Part shown: piece after piece, positions 12,253 to 20,967 of the stretch
How positions within the stretch are numbered: position 1 is the stretch's first letter
Layout of the letters: the number at the start of each line of letters is the position of its first letter
From: Kitasatospora sp. NBC_00458
GTDB taxonomy: Bacteria > Actinomycetota > Actinomycetes > Streptomycetales > Streptomycetaceae
Reading direction: 5' to 3'
Assembly: GCF_036013975.1 (NCBI RefSeq)
Contig: NZ_CP107904.1
Coordinates: forward strand, 6,163,001-6,227,000
DNA length: 64,000 nucleotides
Position numbers and translations under genes: made by a program
The notes under the pieces: model-generated
Databases searched by the model: none
Told to the model about the DNA's origin: nothing
Seen by the model: the letters and a program-made list of their open reading frames with translations, nothing else

Positions 12253-13183
12253 CGGCCGGGTACTGGGCGGGGATCGGGCTGGGCCGCTCGCTGCGGACCA
12301 GCAGCCGCAGCCAGAGCAGTCCGCCGAGCGAGACCACGACCAGGCCCGCCGTGTCGTAGAGCGTGTAGAGGTGCGCCTGCTCGGCGGTCGGGCCGGGCAT
12401 GTAGCCGAGCTCGAACAGCGCGCGCTGCCAGTCGGCGGCGGTTGTCCGCGCGACCAGCCACACCGCGATGCCGCTCGTCGAGTCCCAGAGTGCGTGCAGC
12501 AGTGCGACGCCCAGGTAGGTGAACAGGACGGGCGGGGTGAAGCGGAAGCGCCCGGCGCGCCGCTCGCGGAAGAGCACGCCGCCGAGGATGGCCGTCCAGA
12601 GGACGTGGCCGACCGGGGCGAGGACGCCGCGCAGGATCTCCGTCTCCACCAGGTTCCTGAGCGAGAGGCCCTGGATGCCGAGTACCGCGTTGAACGCGTA
12701 GCCCGCGCTCTCGAAGGCGGCGAATCCGGCGCCGACGGTGGCCCCCAGGACCAGTCCGTAGCGCAGGCCGCTGACCCGGAGCCGCCGGCTCACCATGACC
12801 AGGGCGGCCAGCTTGACCGCCTCCTCGATCAGGCCGACGCCGACGTACATCCAGACGGAGGGCGAGAGCAGGTAGGTCTCCAGGACGGAGGCGCCGAGCA
12901 CGCCGATGATGCCGCCGATGCCGAAGCAGGCGAAGATCCGGTCGGCGCCGAGGTCGGCCGCGTAGCGCTCGTAGGCCCAGACCGTCACGGTGGAGGGGAC
13001 GAGGAAGCTGCCGAGCAGTACGACGGTCGGCACCAGGTTGCTGTTGCCCGTGAGGAAGGTGACGGCGACGGTGGCGATCCAGAGCAGGAGCCCGATCAGG
13101 AGGATCCTGGGCCACTGGGCGGGGCGGGCCGCCGTGCGGGCGCGCGGTTCGGAGATGCGGGGGGTGTTGCGGTATCCGGACAC
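12242..13183 (-). CDS. PrsW-family intramembrane metalloprotease
   Basis: 313-residue polytopic membrane protein with about eight hydrophobic segments. PrsW-type signatures are present: YVGVGLIEEAVKLAAL (the EE-x-x-K motif), FAAFESAGYAFN (F-x-x-x-E-N/S), a LAPVGHVLWTAILGG helix with the conserved His, and VALLHALWDSTSG with the final His and Asp. The family cleaves membrane substrates such as anti-sigma factors; the target here is unknown. The GTG start is preceded by AAGGGAGG 9 nt away. It faces away from the SpoIIE-phosphatase gene, and both may be read from the interval 13184-13392. Confidence 0.87.
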   Translation of the reverse strand: MSGYRNTPRISEPRARTAARPAQWPRILLIGLLLWIATVAVTFLTGNSNLVPTVVLLGSFLVPSTVTVWAYERYAADLGADRIFACFGIGGIIGVLGASVLETYLLSPSVWMYVGVGLIEEAVKLAALVMVSRRLRVSGLRYGLVLGATVGAGFAAFESAGYAFNAVLGIQGLSLRNLVETEILRGVLAPVGHVLWTAILGGVLFRERRAGRFRFTPPVLFTYLGVALLHALWDSTSGIAVWLVARTTAADWQRALFELGYMPGPTAEQAHLYTLYDTAGLVVVSLGGLLWLRLLVRSERPSPIPAQYPAAPA

Positions 13184-13380
13184 CGGTGAAGGCCTCCCTT
13201 GCGTGAGCCGCTTTCGTCGCACTGTATGACAAAACGGACTCTTTGGTACCTTCTGGACGGGTGGGAGGGGTTCGCGTCGACCGGCTCGGCTCGGCCGGCG
13301 GCCCGGGCGCACGTGCTCGGGGCGTACGGGGCCGAGGTGCGCGGGGCCGAGGTGCGCGGGTGGGTACGGTGATCGTCCGT

Positions 13381-13386
13381 TATGTT
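13381..13386 (+). promoter_or_regulatory. -10 element of leaderless phosphatase gene
   Basis: TATGTT, 6 nt before the GTG at 13393. Upstream at 13330-13365 a 15-nt GGGGCCGAGGTGCGC repeat occurs twice. Confidence 0.45.
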
Positions 13387-13392
13387 CGATAT

Positions 13393-14565
13393 GTGTCCCC
13401 GTACCGCCAGCCCCAGTCGCCCTCCGTCCCGACGGGCAGCGGGCTGTCCTGGGCCCGCCGGCGCCGCGTCCTGCTGGCGGTCGACCTCCAGGACATCCCG
13501 TTCTGGCGCCGCGCCTCGCCCGCACTGCTCGCGATCCTGCTGGTCGCACTCACCGACCTGCTCTCCGGCCGGGACCGCTACCTCGCACCGCTGATGACGG
13601 TCGTGCCCAGCATCGCCGCCCTCACCCTGCGCCCGCTCGAACTCCTCGCCGTCTGCCTGCTCGGCCTGCTCGCCGTCTTCGGCCTCAGCCACTACGACGA
13701 GGTCGACACCATCAACGACACCCGCTTCCTCTGGGGTGCCATGATCAGCTACCTGCTGCTCACCCTCTTCTCCGCCTGGGTCGCCAAGATCAGGATGCGC
13801 CGGGCCGCCGCCTTCGCCGCCGTCAGCTCCGTCGCGGAGGCCGCCCAGCGGGCACTGCTCCGGCTGCCCGGCCCCGTCGTCGGACCGCTCCACCTGGCCG
13901 TCCGGTACGTCTCCGCCGCCGACGCCTCACGGATCGGCGGGGACCTCTACTCCGTCCTGGAGACCCCGCACGGCACCCGGGTGGCGGTCGGCGACGTCCG
14001 GGGCAAGGGGCTCGGCGCGGTGCAGACCGCCGCCGTGGTGCTCGGCGCCTTCCGCGAGGCCGCGTACGACGAGGCGGGGCTGCGCGGCGTCGCGGCCCGG
14101 GTCGAGGCCAGCGTCGAGCGGCACGCGCCGGACGGCGAGTTCACCACCGCGCTGTTCGCCGAGTTCCGCACGCCCGGGGTGGTGGAGCTGCTCCAGTACG
14201 GGCACGTCCCGCCGATCAGGGTCGACCCGGACGGGCGGGCGCACGTCCTGGACGCGCCGGACCCGTGGGTGCCGCTCGGCCTCGGCCGGCTCGCCGTCGG
14301 GGAGCCGACGAGCTGGGGCCAGCCGTTCGGGCCCGAGGACGTACTGGTGCTCTGCAGCGACGGCGTCATCGAGGCCAGGCACCACCGGACCGGCGAGTTC
14401 TACCCGCTGGAGGAGCGGGTCGGCCGGCTGGTCCGGGACGCGGCCCGCTCCTCGGCGGAACTGGAGGTCGCGGTCGGCCGGGTCTACGCGGACCTGCTGG
14501 AGCACACCGGCGGCGAGCTGCGGGACGACGCGCTGCTGCTCCTCATCACCCGGACGGACGGCTGA
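13393..14565 (+). CDS. Membrane-anchored PP2C/SpoIIE-type serine phosphatase
   Basis: 390 residues. The N-terminal third has three to four transmembrane helices (ASPALLAILLVALTDLL, SIAALTLRPLELLAVCLLGL, FLWGAMISYLLLTLFSAWVA). A cytosolic SpoIIE/RsbU domain follows with RIGGDLYSVL, VAVGDVRGKGLGAVQTAAVVLGAFRE, FAEF, LCSDGVIEAR and DDALLLLI, which carry the metal-binding aspartates. Such enzymes dephosphorylate anti-anti-sigma factors and so activate partner-switching sigma pathways. No partner lies beside it. The start is a GTG 6 nt after TATGTT, read as leaderless; earlier in-frame starts give a disordered, low-complexity extension. Confidence 0.88.
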   Translation: MSPYRQPQSPSVPTGSGLSWARRRRVLLAVDLQDIPFWRRASPALLAILLVALTDLLSGRDRYLAPLMTVVPSIAALTLRPLELLAVCLLGLLAVFGLSHYDEVDTINDTRFLWGAMISYLLLTLFSAWVAKIRMRRAAAFAAVSSVAEAAQRALLRLPGPVVGPLHLAVRYVSAADASRIGGDLYSVLETPHGTRVAVGDVRGKGLGAVQTAAVVLGAFREAAYDEAGLRGVAARVEASVERHAPDGEFTTALFAEFRTPGVVELLQYGHVPPIRVDPDGRAHVLDAPDPWVPLGLGRLAVGEPTSWGQPFGPEDVLVLCSDGVIEARHHRTGEFYPLEERVGRLVRDAARSSAELEVAVGRVYADLLEHTGGELRDDALLLLITRTDG

Positions 14566-14625
14566 CCCCCGTCCCCACGCCGGGCCCGGGGGCGGGAGTC
14601 GGTCGTCCGGCCGGCGGACCGGGGA

Positions 14626-15264
14626 TCAGCCGGCGGTCACCTCCGCCAGGGCGCGGAACAGCAGCGCGGTGGACGTCGCGCCCGGATCCTGGTGGCCGAC
14701 GCTGCGCGGGCCCAGGTACGAGGCGCGGCCCTTGCGGGCCTGGAGCGGCACGGTGGCCAGCGCCCCCCGCTCCGCCCCCTCCGCCGCCGCGGCGGCCGCG
14801 CCCGGCAGACCGGCCCCGGCGGCGAGCGCCTCCCGGTAGGCGGCCAGCGCGGGGGTCCAGGCGTCCACGATGGTCGCGTCGCCCGGCTCGGCCCTGCCCA
14901 GCTCCCGCACCGCCCACAGGCCCGCCGCCAGCGCCTCGCCGACCGCCGCCGCGTCGGCCGGCCCGTCGGCGGGCGCCGACAGGGCGGCGCCGACCGCCCG
15001 GAGCGCCTTGCCGTACAGCGGGCCCGAGGCGCCGCCGACCTTGGAGATCAGCGTGGTGCCGGCCTTCGTCAGCACCGCCCCCGGCCCGGCCGGCTCCAGG
15101 CCGTCCAGGGCGGTCAGCACGGCGGCGAAGCCGCGCCGCAGGTTGCTGCCGTGATCGCCGTCGCCGATCGCCGAGTCCAGCTCGGTGAGCCGCTGCTCCT
15201 CCTCCTCGACCGCGGCGGCGACCGCGCGGATCCAGGACTCGGCGAGCGTGGTGTCGAAATCCAT
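14626..15264 (-). CDS. dhaL: Dihydroxyacetone kinase ADP-binding subunit DhaL
   Basis: 212-residue all-helical subunit that holds ADP, which acts as the coenzyme rephosphorylated by DhaM. The ADP/Mg-binding signature LDSAIGDGDHGSNLRRGF is near residues 30-47, and GGASGPLYG and GDATIVDAWTPAL follow, as do the C-terminal GHQDPGATSTALLF residues. ATG is preceded by GAGGAG. It follows dhaK by 47 nt on the same strand; dhaM is divergent. Together they phosphorylate dihydroxyacetone with phosphoenolpyruvate as the donor via the PTS. Confidence 0.94.
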   Translation of the reverse strand: MDFDTTLAESWIRAVAAAVEEEEQRLTELDSAIGDGDHGSNLRRGFAAVLTALDGLEPAGPGAVLTKAGTTLISKVGGASGPLYGKALRAVGAALSAPADGPADAAAVGEALAAGLWAVRELGRAEPGDATIVDAWTPALAAYREALAAGAGLPGAAAAAAEGAERGALATVPLQARKGRASYLGPRSVGHQDPGATSTALLFRALAEVTAG

Positions 15265-15311
15265 GCCGGTCACTCCTCTTTCCTCCCTCTCCTCCGGTCC
15301 TCCCGCCGGGA

Positions 15312-16307
15312 TCAGGCGCGCTTCAGGGCCGGGGTGTCCACCGGGGCGTCCCACAGTTCCAGCAGCTCGCCGTCGGCCCTGGTCAGGGTGAGCGAGAAGC
15401 CCGCCATGTCCAGGCTGGTCACGTAGTTGCCCACCAGGTTGCGGGCCACCGTGATGCCGCGCTCGGCGAGCCGGGCGGCGACCTCGCCGAAGACGATGTA
15501 CAGCTCCAGCAGCGGCGTCCCGCCCAGGCCGTTGACCAGGGCGATCACCTCGTCGCCCGCGCCGACGTGGCCCTCGGCGAGGATCGTCTCCACCACCTCG
15601 GCGGCCAGCTCACGGGCCGGGCGGATCTTCTCCCGGCGGCGGCCCGGCTCGCCGTGGATGCCCACGCCGACCTCGATCTCGTCCTCCGGCAGGTCGAAGC
15701 CGGGCCTGCCCGCCGCCGGGACGGTCGCCGCGGTCAGCGCGATCGCGAACGAGCGGGAGGCCGCGTCGACCCGTGCGCCGAGGGCGGCCACCTCGTCCAG
15801 CGGGGCGCCGCGTTCGGCCAGCGCACCGGCGATCTTCTCGACCACGACCGTGGCACCGGTGCCGCGGCGGCCGGCCGTCCAGGTCGAGTCCTCGACCGCG
15901 ACGTCGTCGTCGACCAGCACGGTGCGGACCTCGATGCCCTCCTCGGCGGCCAGCTCGGCGGCGAGCTCGAAGTTCATCACGTCGCCGGTGTAGTTCTTCA
16001 CGACGAAGACCACGCCCGCGCCGGAGTCCACCGCCTTGGCCGCGGCCAGCATCTGGTCCGGGACGGGGGAGGTGAAGACCTCGCCGGGGCAGGCCGCGTC
16101 GAGCATGCCCGGGCCGACGAAGCCCCCGTGCAGGGGTTCGTGGCCGGAACCGCCGCCCGAGATCAGGGCGACCTTGGGCGTGCCGGGCCGGACCGCGCGG
16201 GTGATCACCCGGTTGGCCACGTCCACCGCCAACTCCGGGTGGGCGGCGGCGAATCCGGTCAGCGCGTCCTCCAGGACGGTCTCGGCGGCGTTGATGAGCT
16301 TCTTCAC
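15312..16307 (-). CDS. dhaK: Dihydroxyacetone kinase substrate-binding subunit DhaK
   Basis: 331-residue subunit that binds dihydroxyacetone covalently as a hemiaminal through a histidine; GVGIHGEPGR near residues 217-226 contains it. The N-terminal MKKLINAAETVLEDAL, the ALISGGGSGHEPLHGGFVG loop and VKNYTGDVMNFELA are family hallmarks. It is the first gene of dhaKL. The gap to the divergent dhaM gene (130 nt) probably holds promoters for both sides. Confidence 0.96.
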   Translation of the reverse strand: MKKLINAAETVLEDALTGFAAAHPELAVDVANRVITRAVRPGTPKVALISGGGSGHEPLHGGFVGPGMLDAACPGEVFTSPVPDQMLAAAKAVDSGAGVVFVVKNYTGDVMNFELAAELAAEEGIEVRTVLVDDDVAVEDSTWTAGRRGTGATVVVEKIAGALAERGAPLDEVAALGARVDAASRSFAIALTAATVPAAGRPGFDLPEDEIEVGVGIHGEPGRRREKIRPARELAAEVVETILAEGHVGAGDEVIALVNGLGGTPLLELYIVFGEVAARLAERGITVARNLVGNYVTSLDMAGFSLTLTRADGELLELWDAPVDTPALKRA

Positions 16308-16425
16308 GGCGGTGCGCTCCCTCGACAGACGGTGCTGGTCCGACGCTACGCCAGACGGGGGACGCCGGCACGGAATCCGACACGCGGGGGCGGCGGGCGC
16401 GGGTCACCCGGGTGGAGCAGCGTCG

Positions 16426-16431
16426 TAGGGT
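16426..16431 (+). promoter_or_regulatory. -10 element of leaderless dhaM
   Basis: TAGGGT, 6 nt before the ATG at 16438. Confidence 0.55.
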
Positions 16432-16437
16432 CGGGGC

Positions 16438-16830
16438 ATGAGCGACTACGTGGGCATCGTCCTGGTCTCGCACAGCGCACGGCTGGCCGGCGGGCTGAAG
16501 GAACTGCTGGGGGAACTCGCCTCGGACGCGGTGCGGGTGGTGGTGGCGGCCGGCACCGAGGAGGGCGGGCTCGGCACCAGCTACGACCTGATCGCCCGGG
16601 CCGTGGCCGAGGCCGACACCGGGGCGGGCGTGGTGGTGCTGCCGGATCTCGGGAGCTCGGTGCTGACCGCCGTGACCGTGCTGGAGGACGCGCCGAACCC
16701 CGGCGCGGTGCTGGTGGACGCGCCGTTCGTGGAGGGCGCGGTCTCCGCCGCGGTGACCGCCTCCACCGGGGCGTCGCTGGCCGAGGTCGTCGCGGCCGCC
16801 GAGGAGGCCCGGGCCTTCCGCAAGCTCTGA
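16438..16830 (+). CDS. dhaM: PTS-dependent dihydroxyacetone kinase phosphotransferase subunit DhaM (EIIA-Man domain)
   Basis: 130 residues, only the mannose-type EIIA domain, as in Gram-positive DhaM; the HPr and EI-like domains of the E. coli protein are missing. The phosphorylated His lies in GIVLVSHSARLAGGL (about residue 12). GGLGTSYDLI and VVLPDLGSSVLT are further family motifs. It relays phosphate from HPr to ADP bound in DhaL. It is divergent from dhaKL and lacks a ribosome-binding site, so it is read as leaderless. A short CTGACGG tandem repeat follows the stop. Confidence 0.94.
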   Translation: MSDYVGIVLVSHSARLAGGLKELLGELASDAVRVVVAAGTEEGGLGTSYDLIARAVAEADTGAGVVVLPDLGSSVLTAVTVLEDAPNPGAVLVDAPFVEGAVSAAVTASTGASLAEVVAAAEEARAFRKL

Positions 16831-16959
16831 CGGCTGACGGCTGACGGCTGACGGCCGATGGCTGGCGGCCGGCGGCTCCGCGCGGCGCGGGCCCGGCCGG
16901 TCGTGGACCCCGCCCGCCGCCGGTGCCGCGACTACCCCCGGCGCCGCCGCCCGGCGCCA

Positions 16960-18675
16960 CTACTTGGCGTCGGCATAGCACTCCACCACCGCGCTGCTGA
17001 GCGGGAACCGCACCGGCGTCTCCCCGAACACCAGCCGCCGGGCCTCCTCCGCCGACTCGGCGACGGCGGCCGCCACCTCGTCGGCCAGGTTGGCCGGGGT
17101 GTGCACCACCACCTCGTCGTGCTGGAAGAAGACCAGGTGCGGCCGCTCGGCCGGGCCGGCCGCCGGCAGCGCGTTGAGCCGCCGGCGCAGCGCCGCCAGC
17201 AGGGCCAGCGCCCAGTCGGCGGCGCTCGCCTGGATGACGAAGTTCCGGGTGAACCGGCCCCGCGCGCGGGCCGAGCGCCCGCCGGCGTCACCCGCCGTCT
17301 CCGGCGCCTCGGTGAGGTCCAGGAAGGCGGCCGAGGCCGGCGGGCACGTCCGGCCCAGCCGGGAGACGACCACGCCGCCGTCCTCGCCGGTCCGGGCGGC
17401 CGCCTCGACGTAGCCCATCGCGGCCGGGTAGCGGTGGCGCAGGGTCGCGAGCAGCGGGCCGATGTCACCGCTGGTCTGGCCGTACATCGCGCCCAGCAGA
17501 CCCAGCTTCGCCTTGTCGCGGTCGCCCTGGAACGCGCTGGCGGCGAGCGCCTCGTACAGGTCGCCGCCGGCCGCGGTGCGGGCCAGCCCGGCGTCCCCGG
17601 AGAGCGCGGCCAGGACGCGCGGCTCCAACTGGGCGGCGTCGGCGACCACCAGCAGCCAGCCGGGGTCGGCCACCACGGCACGGCGCAGGATGCGGGGGAT
17701 CTGCAGCGCGCCGCCGCCCCGGCTGGCCCAGCGGCCGGAGACCACCCCGCCGACCACGTACTCGGGACGGAACCGGCCGCCCCGCGCCCAGGCGTCCTGC
17801 CAGGCCCAGCCGTGGGCGGCGTGGATCCGGGCGAGCTCCTTGTAGCGGATCATCAGCTTCGCGGCCGGGTGGTCGACGGCCTTCAGCTCCCAGGACCGGG
17901 TCGAGCCGAGCTGAATGCCGGCCTCGGCGAAGGCGCGCAGCACCTGGCCGTGCGAGTCGGGGTTGAACGGACGGCCGCCCAGCGACTGCTGCAGCTCGAC
18001 CGACAGCTCGGCGAGCAGCCTCGGCTGGGTGCCCGGCACGGTCGGCCGCGGGCCGAGCAGATCGCTCAGCAGCCGGTCGTGGACGTCGGCACGCCACGGC
18101 AGGCCGTCGTGCGCCATCTCGGCGGCGACCAGCGCACCGGCCGACTCGGCGGCGATCAGCAGCCGGAACCGGGCCCGCGCCGCCGGGTCCGCGATCGCCG
18201 CGAGCCGGCGCTGCTGCTCGGCGTGCACGGCGACGACCGCCTCCAGCGGGTCGGCGCCGGGCGGCAGCTGCAGGCGGTCCGGGGCGAACAGGGTGTCCTG
18301 GCCGTCGTCGGCCTCGGCGGAGCCGGGCTCCGGCAGGTCGGCGGGGACGGGCAGGCCGCGCAGCCGGGCCCAGGCCGCGCCGAGCGAACGCGGCGCGCCG
18401 AACCGGCCCTCGTGGGCCAGCAGCAGCGCCTCGACCAGCCGCAGGTCGTGGCAGCGGGCGAGCCGGTCGGGCAGCCGGGGCAGCAGCGGCGCGTACCCCG
18501 AGTCGGCGGCGGCCCAGACCCAGCGCGGGCGGTCGGCGGCCTCCCGCTCGGCGGCGGCGGCGGCCAGGTCGGGCACCGCGGCGGCCGGGCCGAGCGGGGC
18601 GCCCGCGTCGTCGAGCGGCCGGAGCCGGCCGCCGCGGCCGTGCGGGTCGGGGGCGAGGGCGATCCGGGGTGTCAC
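16960..18675 (-). CDS. Family A DNA polymerase-like protein (actinobacterial short form)
   Basis: 571 residues, much shorter than Pol I. The C-terminal half has the polymerase motifs in altered form: motif A VVADAAQLEPRVLAALSGD (canonical DYSQIELR), motif B DKAKLGLLGAMYGQTSG, and motif C FFQHDEVVVHTP with the metal-binding HDE. The N-terminal region aligns with a degenerate exonuclease domain (WVWAAADSGYAPLLPRL, CHDLRLVEALLLAHEG) in which I see no complete DEDD set. Related actinobacterial proteins are annotated as bifunctional exonuclease/polymerase. GTG start with GGAG 5 nt upstream. Polymerase activity is plausible but unproven; a repair or translesion role is inference. Confidence 0.85.
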   Translation of the reverse strand: MTPRIALAPDPHGRGGRLRPLDDAGAPLGPAAAVPDLAAAAAEREAADRPRWVWAAADSGYAPLLPRLPDRLARCHDLRLVEALLLAHEGRFGAPRSLGAAWARLRGLPVPADLPEPGSAEADDGQDTLFAPDRLQLPPGADPLEAVVAVHAEQQRRLAAIADPAARARFRLLIAAESAGALVAAEMAHDGLPWRADVHDRLLSDLLGPRPTVPGTQPRLLAELSVELQQSLGGRPFNPDSHGQVLRAFAEAGIQLGSTRSWELKAVDHPAAKLMIRYKELARIHAAHGWAWQDAWARGGRFRPEYVVGGVVSGRWASRGGGALQIPRILRRAVVADPGWLLVVADAAQLEPRVLAALSGDAGLARTAAGGDLYEALAASAFQGDRDKAKLGLLGAMYGQTSGDIGPLLATLRHRYPAAMGYVEAAARTGEDGGVVVSRLGRTCPPASAAFLDLTEAPETAGDAGGRSARARGRFTRNFVIQASAADWALALLAALRRRLNALPAAGPAERPHLVFFQHDEVVVHTPANLADEVAAAVAESAEEARRLVFGETPVRFPLSSAVVECYADAK

Positions 18676-18879
18676 GGGGGCTCCTCCTCTCGTCGGCGCG
18701 GGTGCCGTGCGCAGGGGTGCACGGCGGGCGGAACTCGACGGTAGCGGGTGGGTACGACAACCGGAGCGAGGCGGTCCGCGGGCCGCCCCGCGAGGCGGCC
18801 CCGGGCGGCCGGGCGCACGGGCCGCACGGGTGCGCCCGGCAGGCGGGTGGGGGACGTAGGCAGCGCCGATGGCAGCGCG

Positions 18880-18885
18880 TAGGGT
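18880..18885 (+). promoter_or_regulatory. -10 element of leaderless M3 peptidase gene
   Basis: TAGGGT, 7 nt before the ATG at 18893. Confidence 0.55.
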
Positions 18886-18892
18886 CGGCGAA

Positions 18893-20917
18893 ATGACCGA
18901 GAACCCGTTCTTCAGGCCCAGCACCCTGGCCTACGGACTGCCGCCGTTCGCCGAGATCCGGCCGGAGCACTACCTGCCCGCCTTCGAGCGTGGCATGGCC
19001 GAACAGCTCGCCGAGATCGCCGCGATCACCGCCGACCCGGCGCCGCCGACCTTCGACAACACCCTGATCGCGCTGGAGCGGTCGGGGGCGCTGCTGCGCC
19101 GGGTCCGCGGGGTCTTCGACAACCAGTCCTCCGCCGACACCACACCCGAGGTGGACCGGATCGACGCCGAGATCAGCCCGCGGCTGGCCGCCCACCGGGA
19201 CGCGGTCCACCTCGACGCCGCGCTGTTCGCCCGGATCGAGGAACTGCACGGGCGCCGCCACGACCTGGGGCTGGACGAGGAGTCGCTGCGCCTGCTGGAG
19301 CGCCGGCACACTGCCTTCGTCCGGTCCGGCGCCCGGCTCGGCGCCGAGCAGCAGGAACGCCTGCGCGGGATCAACACCGAACTGGCCGTGGCCGCCTCGG
19401 CGTTCCGGCAGAACGTGTCGGCCGACTCCAAGGCCCGGGCGCTCGTGCTGGACTCCGCCGAGCAGCTGGCCGGCCTCTCGCCGGACGCGATCGCCGCAGC
19501 GGCGGAGAACGGCCGGGCCCTCGGCCGGGACGGCTCGTACGTGCTCAGCCTGAAGAACTTCTCCAACCAGAGCGAACTGGCCTCGCTCACCGACCGCTCG
19601 GTGCGCGAGCGGCTGCTCGCCGCCTCGCTCGGCCGCGCGGCGGACACCAACGGCCCGCTGGCCATCCGGATGTCCGCACTGCGCGCCGAACGCGCCCGCC
19701 TGCTCGGCTTCGACACCCACGCCGCGTACGTGGTCGCCGACGAGACGGCCGGCACCGTCGAGGCGGTGGACGCACTCCTCGCCCGACTGGTGCCGCCGGC
19801 CGTCGCCAACGCCCGCCGGGAGGCCGCCGAACTCGCCAAGTCGGCCGCCGCCGACGGCATCGAGGAGATCGCCGCGCACGACTGGGCGTACTACTCGGAG
19901 CAGGTCCGGCAGGCCTCGTACCAGGTGGACTCGGCGGCGCTGCGCCCCTACTTCGAGCTGGAGCGGGTGCTGCGGGACGGCGTCTTCTTCGCCGCCGGCC
20001 TGGCCTACGGGGTGACCTTCACCGAGCGGCCCGACCTCGTCGCGTACCACCCGGACGTCCGGGTCTTCGAGGTGTTCGAGGAGGACGGCTCCCCGCTGGG
20101 CCTCTTCCTCGGCGACTTCCACGCCCGGGAGTCCAAGCGCGGCGGCGCCTGGATGGACGAACTGGTCACCCAGTCGGGGCTGCTGGACCACCGGCCGGTG
20201 GTCTACAACAACCTGAACGTGGCGAAGCCGGCGCCCGGGGAGCCGGTGCTGCTCTCCTGGGACGAGGTCCGCACGCTGTTCCACGAGTTCGGGCACGCGC
20301 TGCACGGGCTCTTCTCGGACGTGCGCTACCCGTACTTCGCGGGCACGGCCGTGCCGCGCGACTTCGTGGAGTTCCCCTCCCAGGTCAACGAGATGTGGAT
20401 GGTCCGGCCGGAGGTGCTGGCCAACTACGCCAAGCACCACGAGACCGGCGAGCCGCTGCCGTCGGAGCTGGTCGAGCGGATCGACGCCGCCGAGTCCTTC
20501 GGACAGGGCTTCCGGACCGTCGAGTACCTGGCCGCGGCGCTGCTGGACTGGGCTTGGCACACCCTGCCGGAGGGCAAGGAGGTGGCCGACGCCGAGGAGT
20601 TCGAGGCGGCGGCGCTGGCCGAGGCCGGACTGGCGGTGGCGGCGGTGCCGCCGCGCTACCGGACGTCCTACTTCGGGCACATCTTCGCCGGCGGCTACAG
20701 CGCGGGCTACTACGCGTACATCTGGTCGGAGGTGCTGGACGCGGACACCGTGGAGTGGTTCGGGTCGAACGGCCGGAGCGCGCGGGAGAGCGGCGAGGTG
20801 TTCCGCCGGGAGCTGCTCGCGCGCGGGGACGGCCGGGACGCGCTGGACTCCTTCCGCGCGGTGGTCGGACGCGACCCGGAGACCGGGCCGCTGCTGGCCC
20901 GCCGCGGCCTGGCGTAG
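18893..20917 (+). CDS. M3 family zinc metallopeptidase (peptidyl-dipeptidase Dcp type)
   Basis: 674-residue cytosolic oligopeptidase with no signal peptide. The zinc site HEFGHALH is near residue 463, with the third ligand Glu in the FPSQVNEMWM region downstream. The long helical N-terminal half and the C-terminal FGHIFAGGYSAGYYAYIWSEVLDAD motif, which shapes the substrate channel, are typical of Dcp/OpdA. It degrades short peptides. It appears leaderless, and is divergent from the polymerase-like gene and convergent with the GH5 gene across a hairpin. Confidence 0.94.
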   Translation: MTENPFFRPSTLAYGLPPFAEIRPEHYLPAFERGMAEQLAEIAAITADPAPPTFDNTLIALERSGALLRRVRGVFDNQSSADTTPEVDRIDAEISPRLAAHRDAVHLDAALFARIEELHGRRHDLGLDEESLRLLERRHTAFVRSGARLGAEQQERLRGINTELAVAASAFRQNVSADSKARALVLDSAEQLAGLSPDAIAAAAENGRALGRDGSYVLSLKNFSNQSELASLTDRSVRERLLAASLGRAADTNGPLAIRMSALRAERARLLGFDTHAAYVVADETAGTVEAVDALLARLVPPAVANARREAAELAKSAAADGIEEIAAHDWAYYSEQVRQASYQVDSAALRPYFELERVLRDGVFFAAGLAYGVTFTERPDLVAYHPDVRVFEVFEEDGSPLGLFLGDFHARESKRGGAWMDELVTQSGLLDHRPVVYNNLNVAKPAPGEPVLLSWDEVRTLFHEFGHALHGLFSDVRYPYFAGTAVPRDFVEFPSQVNEMWMVRPEVLANYAKHHETGEPLPSELVERIDAAESFGQGFRTVEYLAAALLDWAWHTLPEGKEVADAEEFEAAALAEAGLAVAAVPPRYRTSYFGHIFAGGYSAGYYAYIWSEVLDADTVEWFGSNGRSARESGEVFRRELLARGDGRDALDSFRAVVGRDPETGPLLARRGLA

Positions 20918-20933
20918 GGCCCGCGGCGCGGTC

Positions 20934-20962
20934 GGCGCCCGGCGGCCGGTCCGCCGGGCGCC
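20934..20962. terminator. Hairpin between convergent M3 peptidase and GH5 genes
   Basis: A 12-bp stem GGCGCCCGGCGG with loop CCGGT. No T-tract, as is usual in streptomycetes. Confidence 0.65.
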
Positions 20963-20967
20963 GGGCG

